This document shows, piece by piece, positions 59,593 to 64,000 of a stretch of 64,000 nt of DNA. Position 1 is the stretch's first letter, and the number at the start of each line of letters is the position of its first letter. The notes under the pieces are model-generated. The model saw only the letters and a list, made by a program, of their open reading frames with translations, was not told the origin of the DNA and searched no databases. The position numbers were made by a program, and so were the translations under genes. Origin of the DNA: Opitutaceae bacterium (lineage in GTDB: Bacteria > Verrucomicrobiota > Verrucomicrobiia > Opitutales > Opitutaceae); contig JAEUGW010000054.1 in the NCBI GenBank assembly GCA_016795565.1, forward strand, positions 1 to 64,000, written 5' to 3'.

Positions 59593-61112
59593 CGGGTTAC
59601 TCCGGCGGATCGGGGCGTCCGGGCCAACACCAGAAAGTCCCCCGCTTGATAGGCGAGGGAGAAGTCCCGGCGGTAGACTTCCAGCCAGCGCCGGCTGATT
59701 TCGGGGCGCAGGCGCTCGTAGGTTGGCAGGGTCCAGCCGTAGTTGAGCTGGGGGTGCGGGAAAAAAGCGAGCACCGGGATGGCGGGATCGGGCAGGAGTG
59801 CGTCCATGTAGGCCGGCGTGGCCAGATGCAGCCGGGCCGCGATCGTCTCCGGCAAGGTGGTGGTCACACTGAATGGCCCCATGCGCAGGCGGGCGGGCAC
59901 GGGGCGGTTCGCTTCGAGGGCGAGGATGAGGTTGGAACCGACAAAGGGTGCGTGCTCCGGACCGAGCGCGCGCACGGCCTGTCGGGCGCCGGCCAGCTGG
60001 GCGGGCAGGTCGGGGTTCAGCCGCGGCGCATTGGGCGTGAGCCAGGCCGAGGGCGAGAGCCGGCGGTTGGGGAAATCGCGCCAGAGGATCGCGGGCGTGG
60101 CGAGCAGGTGGACCGCCAGCAGAACGGCGAGCACCGGGCGCGGCGGCACGCGGGCCTCGCGCCACGCGGCGGCCACGGCCATCGCGAGCGGCAGCAGCAG
60201 GGGCACGCCGTATTCCTCATAGACGCCCGAGGGCAGCAGGTTGGCGGCGAGGGTGGCGAGCGCGGCGACGGCGAGCACGGCCGCGCGGCGCGGCAGGGTG
60301 GCGCGGCGGAGCAACAGCAGCACACCGACCCCGGCGGTCGCGACCCAGAGGGCGGGGGCGAGGGTGACAATCTCCTGCCAGGCCAGCTGCCAGTGCTTCA
60401 GGGGAACCGAGATCCGGTGGAACTCGAACACCCAGAAAAGGGAATTTTCCGGGGCGGCGAGAAAGAACGGCAGCAGCAGGGTCGCGGCGAAGGCCAGCAG
60501 CTGGTTGGTCGCGAGCCCGAAGGACCGGCGGTCCGGGCGCCAGCCGTCGGCGAACGCCGCCAGCCAGAGCAGGCCGAAGAAAGGCGCCACCGGCAGCCGG
60601 CAGCCGGTGCCGACGACGCCCAGCAGGCCGAGCAGCGCGGATTTTTTCAGGCCGGCCGGCCACTCCAGCCAGACCCACGCCGCCACGGTGGCGAGGAGAC
60701 CGGTGAAGGCGTAGGTCTTGCCCAGGTGCATGAAATACATCCACGGGGCCGACAGCGTGAAGAGGAGCGCCAGGACCAGCGCGGCGGCGACGCCCGCGCG
60801 CCGGGCGACCCAGCCGGCAGCTAGGGCCAGAGCGGCGGCGGCCCAGAGCCCGTTTATCGTGCGCTGTTCAAACAGGCCGTGGCCGGTCAGGGCGAGCAGC
60901 GCGCCGTTCACATACGGCAGCAGCGGCGTCTGGGTGTAGCCGAAGTCCCGGTAGGGCATCTCGCCCTGCCACACGGCGCGGGCGGCGGCGGCATAGAAAC
61001 CCTCGTCCGGATTCAGGGCGCCGTGGCGGATGAAAAAGAAGGCGGCCGCCGCATGCACCACGCCGGCGAGGATCAGCCAACGCGGCGACCGGAAGAGCGC
61101 GATCGGCTGCAT
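59589..61112 (-). CDS. PMT_2-type membrane glycosyltransferase
   Basis: A 507-residue polytopic protein: first loop HGALNPDEGFYAAAARAVWQ contains the DE motif, followed by YRDFGYTQTPLLPYVNGALL, which is typical for PMT_2 proteins. The C-terminal part lacks the VDSSLDWGQ domain of its neighbours. It overlaps the next gene downstream by 4 nt and is 8 bp from the gene upstream, so it belongs to the leftward operon 63.2-57.6 kb. Confidence 0.75.
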   Translation of the reverse strand: MQPIALFRSPRWLILAGVVHAAAAFFFIRHGALNPDEGFYAAAARAVWQGEMPYRDFGYTQTPLLPYVNGALLALTGHGLFEQRTINGLWAAAALALAAGWVARRAGVAAALVLALLFTLSAPWMYFMHLGKTYAFTGLLATVAAWVWLEWPAGLKKSALLGLLGVVGTGCRLPVAPFFGLLWLAAFADGWRPDRRSFGLATNQLLAFAATLLLPFFLAAPENSLFWVFEFHRISVPLKHWQLAWQEIVTLAPALWVATAGVGVLLLLRRATLPRRAAVLAVAALATLAANLLPSGVYEEYGVPLLLPLAMAVAAAWREARVPPRPVLAVLLAVHLLATPAILWRDFPNRRLSPSAWLTPNAPRLNPDLPAQLAGARQAVRALGPEHAPFVGSNLILALEANRPVPARLRMGPFSVTTTLPETIAARLHLATPAYMDALLPDPAIPVLAFFPHPQLNYGWTLPTYERLRPEISRRWLEVYRRDFSLAYQAGDFLVLARTPRSAGVTR

Positions 61113-61120
61113 GGCAGGCC

Positions 61121-63205
61121 TCAGCGCAGGGGACGGGACACGTCCAGGGTTACGGGGCCGTAGAGCGCGGCCTTCACCTCATCGTCGGTGAGCGGGAACA
61201 GCATCAGCGAGCAGCCGATGAGGCGCTGCGGCTCGCGATGCTTCAGGTAGTGGCAGAGCCGCGCAAACTGGAGCAGCTCGATGTCCATCGCATCGCGCGA
61301 CATCTGCGCCTGTTCCTCCGCGGTGCGCTCGCCCGGCCGCGCGGACAGCGCGCCGACGCGCCGCATGAGCTGCCAGTAGAGCGTTTCCTGCGCCTCGGCC
61401 CAGGTGCCGCGCATGGGCAGGAAGGTGCAGTGGAAATAGGTGGCGCTGATCACGAACCAGCCGCCGCGCACCTGCGCCGGGAAATACCGCGCGCCGGAAT
61501 CGTTCATCTCGTCGCCGAAGCGCGTCACCTCCAGCCCGTAGTAGCGCGGCGAGTCGGCGCCGAAATAGGTGAGGAAGACGGGCCGGGGATCGCCGGTCCG
61601 CTTTTTCTCCGCCAGCCAGGCCTTCAGGTCCGGCAGGCCCTGGCCCCAGTCGAGGGAGGACTCGACGAAATAGTGGTAGGCCTTCTCCGGCCCGCCCACG
61701 AGGGGCTGGAAGTAGGACAGGTAGAACGGCCGGGCGGAGACGGAGTCGAGCGCGTGCAGCGCGACGGCCAGCCCGAGCGCGAGCGCCACCAGCCGGGCCG
61801 CGCGGCTGGCGAGCCACAGCGCCGCCGCCGCCGCGCCCACATAGAAGGCGGGATAGACCGGCAGGATGTGGCGGTGCCCGAGATTGAGCGTCATCTTCAC
61901 CGCCATGATCCAGTAAACCACGAAGAACAGGATCAGGGGTGCGGCCCGGTAGGCGAGCGAGCCGCGGCAGCGCAACCAGCCCGCCGCCGCCGCGAAGCGC
62001 GGCCGCCGCGCCGCCCACAGGATCGCCGCGAGGCCCGCGCCGAAGAGCAGCAGCGCGGGCAGCGTGGTCTTCATCAGGAAGGCCACGGGGAAAAACAGCG
62101 CCCAGCCCGTCTTGCGGTATTCGCCCATGAAAAAGGCCGGCCGCTCCTTGGCGAACTTGTAGGTGTGGGCGAAGCCCCAGAGATACGCCTCGGGCAGCAG
62201 GCGGTGGTCGCGCAGGAAGCCGACGAGCTTCGTCATGCCGGTCGGTTGCGGCGTGCGGAACGCCGGCGTGAACGCGGCGAGCGAGCTGCTGTCGCTCCAC
62301 GGCACCTTCTCCTGGTCGAGCACGACGGCCCAGGGGAAATAATAGTCGTGGAAGGCCGACTGTGCGCGGTCGGGCCCCGCAAAGCGGAAGCCGTAGTTGG
62401 CCCAGACGAGGACCAGGCTGCCGGCGGCGGCCGCCACCAGCAGCCCGAGCGTGGCGAGCATGACCTGCCCGCGGCGGCGCAACCAGCGCGCGCGGCCCAG
62501 GGCCAGCACATACGGCGCGGGGCGCAGCGCGCGCAGCAGCCACAGCACCGCGATGAGCGGCACGATGATGCTGCCCGACATCTTCGAGAGAAAGCAGGCC
62601 CCGCAGGCGGCGGCCGCGCCGAGCAGGCGCCACCACGTGGCGCGGTGCAGCAGCCGCCACACGGCCGACAGCGCCGCGAGCGCGCAGGCGGTGAACGCCA
62701 GGTCGGAGGTGATGAGCCCGCCGTGCGCGAGCAGGGCGGGGCAGAACACCGCCAGCACCAGGGCCAGCCCGCCGGCGGCGCGGCCGAACAGCCCGCGCGC
62801 CCAGCGCCAGATGAGCCAGCAGGTCAGCACGCCGAACAGCGCGATGGCGGCGCGCCCGCGCTGGAGCATCTCGGCCAGCGGGTTGCCGATCCGGTAGAAG
62901 AAAATCTCGCCGATGAGGTTGACCTTGGAGTCGATCCAGGTCGGCTCCGTGAGGGCGGGGAACTTCACGTCGTCCATGGCGACCACCGGCAGGGCGGCGA
63001 CCCGCATCGGGAGCGTGCCGTTTTCCGGGTGCAGCCGGTAGTCGTTGAATTTCCAGTAGGAGTAGCCCCCGGTCAGGTGCACGACCTCATCCGCCGTCAC
63101 CCCCATGCGGGGCGAGGTGCTCGCGGCCATCACCCAGTAGAGCAGCAGGGCGAGACCGACGAACAGGCCTTCGGAGAGGCGGCGATGGCGCGGAGACAGG
63201 GCCAT
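61121..63205 (-). CDS. PMT/GT39-like glycosyltransferase, type II copy 3
   Basis: A 694-residue paralogue: MGVTADEVVHLTGGYSYWKF, DYRLHPENGTLPMRVAALPV, MTLNLGHRHILPVYPAFYVG, VESSLDWGQGLPDLKAWLAE. The family-specific C-terminal domain ends in a CHYLKHREPQRLIGCSL segment similar to the FARLCHFLR segments of the other copies. It is followed by the PMT_2 gene and preceded 8 bp upstream by a GT2 gene. Function is predicted only at the level of lipid-linked sugar transfer. Confidence 0.78.
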   Translation of the reverse strand: MALSPRHRRLSEGLFVGLALLLYWVMAASTSPRMGVTADEVVHLTGGYSYWKFNDYRLHPENGTLPMRVAALPVVAMDDVKFPALTEPTWIDSKVNLIGEIFFYRIGNPLAEMLQRGRAAIALFGVLTCWLIWRWARGLFGRAAGGLALVLAVFCPALLAHGGLITSDLAFTACALAALSAVWRLLHRATWWRLLGAAAACGACFLSKMSGSIIVPLIAVLWLLRALRPAPYVLALGRARWLRRRGQVMLATLGLLVAAAAGSLVLVWANYGFRFAGPDRAQSAFHDYYFPWAVVLDQEKVPWSDSSSLAAFTPAFRTPQPTGMTKLVGFLRDHRLLPEAYLWGFAHTYKFAKERPAFFMGEYRKTGWALFFPVAFLMKTTLPALLLFGAGLAAILWAARRPRFAAAAGWLRCRGSLAYRAAPLILFFVVYWIMAVKMTLNLGHRHILPVYPAFYVGAAAAALWLASRAARLVALALGLAVALHALDSVSARPFYLSYFQPLVGGPEKAYHYFVESSLDWGQGLPDLKAWLAEKKRTGDPRPVFLTYFGADSPRYYGLEVTRFGDEMNDSGARYFPAQVRGGWFVISATYFHCTFLPMRGTWAEAQETLYWQLMRRVGALSARPGERTAEEQAQMSRDAMDIELLQFARLCHYLKHREPQRLIGCSLMLFPLTDDEVKAALYGPVTLDVSRPLR

Positions 63206-63213
63206 GGCGCGGC

Positions 63214-64000
63214 TCAGCGGGAGGGGCCGCGCTTGATGAGATAGAGCGGGCGCTCCTTCACCTCGTCATAGACCCGCGCCAGGTATTCGCCGAGGACGCC
63301 GATGCCGATCAGCTGCACGCCGCCGAGAAACAGCACCAGCGCGGCCAGGGTGGTGAAGCCGGTGGGGGCGGTCTCGATGTTGATCAGGCGCTTGACCACG
63401 TAGTAGAGCCCCAGCGCAAAGCCCGCCGTGCCGACGACGAGGCCGGTGTAGGTGAGCAGGCGCAGCGGCAGGTAGGAGAAGCCGAACACGCCGTCGAAGG
63501 CGTAGCGCGCGAGCCGGCGCAGGGTCTGCTGCGGCTGGCCGGCGGCGCGCTCCTGGCGGTCGTAGTGGATCTCCGCCGTGGCGAAGCCGACCCAGGAGCG
63601 CATGCCGGGGAAGAAGCGGTGCCGCTCGGGCAGGCGGTTCATGGCGTCCACCGCCTGGCGGTCGAGCAGGCCGAAGGTGCCGGTGTTGGCCTCGATGGGA
63701 AAGTCGGAGATGCGGTTGAAGAGGCGGTGGAATACATCCATGCCGAGGCGGCGCGAGCCCGTCTCCTGCCGCGAGCGGCGCACGGCGCGCACCACCTCGG
63801 CCCCGCCGCGCCATTGCGCGACCAGCTCCGGGATGCACTCGGGCGGATCCTGCAGGTCCGCGTCCATGGTGACGACCGCCGCGCCCCCGGCGTGGGCGAG
63901 GCCGGCGGCCAGCGCGGCCTGGAAGCCGAAGTTCCGGCTGAGCTCGAGCAGCGCGAAGCGCGGGTCGCGCGCGGCCTGGGCGCGGACCAGCTCCGCCGAG
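63214..64000 (-). CDS. GT2 polyprenyl-phosphate glycosyltransferase (partial, runs off the window)
   Basis: At least 262 residues; the N-terminus lies beyond the right edge. The visible part starts in the Rossmann-like region (LELSRNFGFQAALAAGLAHA), has the metal-binding TMDADLQDPPE, SFPI-like ISDFPIEANTGTFGLLD, and two C-terminal transmembrane helices (VVGTAGFALGLYYVVKRL; LAALVLFLGGVQLIGIGVLG) ending GEYLARVYDEVKERPLYLI. This is the GtrB/ArnC/DPM1 type, which makes polyprenyl-phosphate sugars for periplasmic GT-C enzymes such as those encoded next to it. Confidence 0.9.
   Translation of the reverse strand, partial: SAELVRAQAARDPRFALLELSRNFGFQAALAAGLAHAGGAAVVTMDADLQDPPECIPELVAQWRGGAEVVRAVRRSRQETGSRRLGMDVFHRLFNRISDFPIEANTGTFGLLDRQAVDAMNRLPERHRFFPGMRSWVGFATAEIHYDRQERAAGQPQQTLRRLARYAFDGVFGFSYLPLRLLTYTGLVVGTAGFALGLYYVVKRLINIETAPTGFTTLAALVLFLGGVQLIGIGVLGEYLARVYDEVKERPLYLIKRGPSR

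Noticed and set aside
56719-59649. A 976-codon open frame on the plus strand across two transferase genes
   Set aside because: It starts inside the gene at 55322 and then runs antisense to the gene at 57604, is rich in Arg/Gly/Ala/Gln, and has no transmembrane segments or motifs. Long antisense frames are common at this GC content.

Overview
The window looks like chromosome of a GC-rich, Gram-negative bacterium of the Verrucomicrobiota, most likely Opitutaceae (Opitutus/Lacunisphaera type). This placement is an inference from gene content and style: signal peptides and lipoproteins, a TonB-dependent receptor, type IV-like pilins, several families of interspersed short palindromes, and many 4-nt ATGA gene overlaps. 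I see no rRNA, CRISPR array or prophage. One tRNA (Leu, anticodon TAA) is present.

Layout. (1) 0-0.85 kb: a duplicated fragment of an amidohydrolase 3' end and a type II toxin-antitoxin pair. (2) 0.85-2.1 kb: the intact secreted amidohydrolase. (3) 2.3-5.8 kb: a bufferin-type operon with a Cys-rich precursor, a DUF692/MNIO modification enzyme, a DUF2063 partner and a DoxX membrane protein. Every spacer of this operon holds a copy of the same short inverted-repeat element, and the copy between bufB and bufC carries a GIY-YIG endonuclease gene between its arms. (4) 5.8-7.9 kb: a GYF-domain membrane protein and RsgA. (5) 8.2-13 kb: a five-gene envelope operon (PEGA protein, CsgG-like protein, COG3014-like, YcfL-like and LpoB-like lipoproteins). 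(6) 13-15.7 kb: two exported proteins of unknown function, YhbY and an RsuA-type pseudouridine synthase. (7) 15.8-19.5 kb: a periplasmic PQQ-type sugar dehydrogenase, cytochrome c and TonB receptor in one operon. (8) 19.7-22 kb: a protein with a threefold repeated domain and an RluA-type synthase.

(9) 22-38.6 kb is a short-chain acyl-CoA region. It encodes a FadB/J-type bifunctional beta-oxidation enzyme, a single polypeptide fusing 2-oxoacid dehydrogenase E1-alpha, E1-beta and E2, a split IcmF-like acyl-CoA mutase (B12-binding/GTPase protein plus separate mutase), and the methylcitrate cycle (PrpD, PrpC, PrpB). A plausible reading is branched-chain amino-acid catabolism: the dehydrogenase makes branched acyl-CoAs, the mutase isomerises isobutyryl/butyryl-CoA, FadJ oxidises the product, and propionyl-CoA leaves through methylcitrate. 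Two more toxin-antitoxin pairs, AsnRS, an internally deleted 3-hydroxyisobutyrate-dehydrogenase homologue and a DUF488 protein are interspersed.

(10) 38.7-41.1 kb: a formylglycine-generating-enzyme homologue with its catalytic Cys pair, tRNA-Leu, NadD and RsfS. (11) 41.2-42.2 kb: two almost identical type IV-like pilins. (12) 42.3-64 kb: a large glycan island with nine polytopic GT-C-like glycosyltransferases, two GT2 transferases, and an oxidoreductase/aminotransferase/acyltransferase set that resembles UDP-diacetamido-uronate synthesis. It may glycosylate the pilins or another surface polymer.

The most unusual theme is short palindromic elements in and around genes. One family appears to have a GIY-YIG-encoding long form. 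Other, unrelated palindromes are read in frame as protein linkers in the TonB receptor, the E1-E2 fusion and the B12/GTPase protein, comparable in concept to the Rickettsia palindromic elements.
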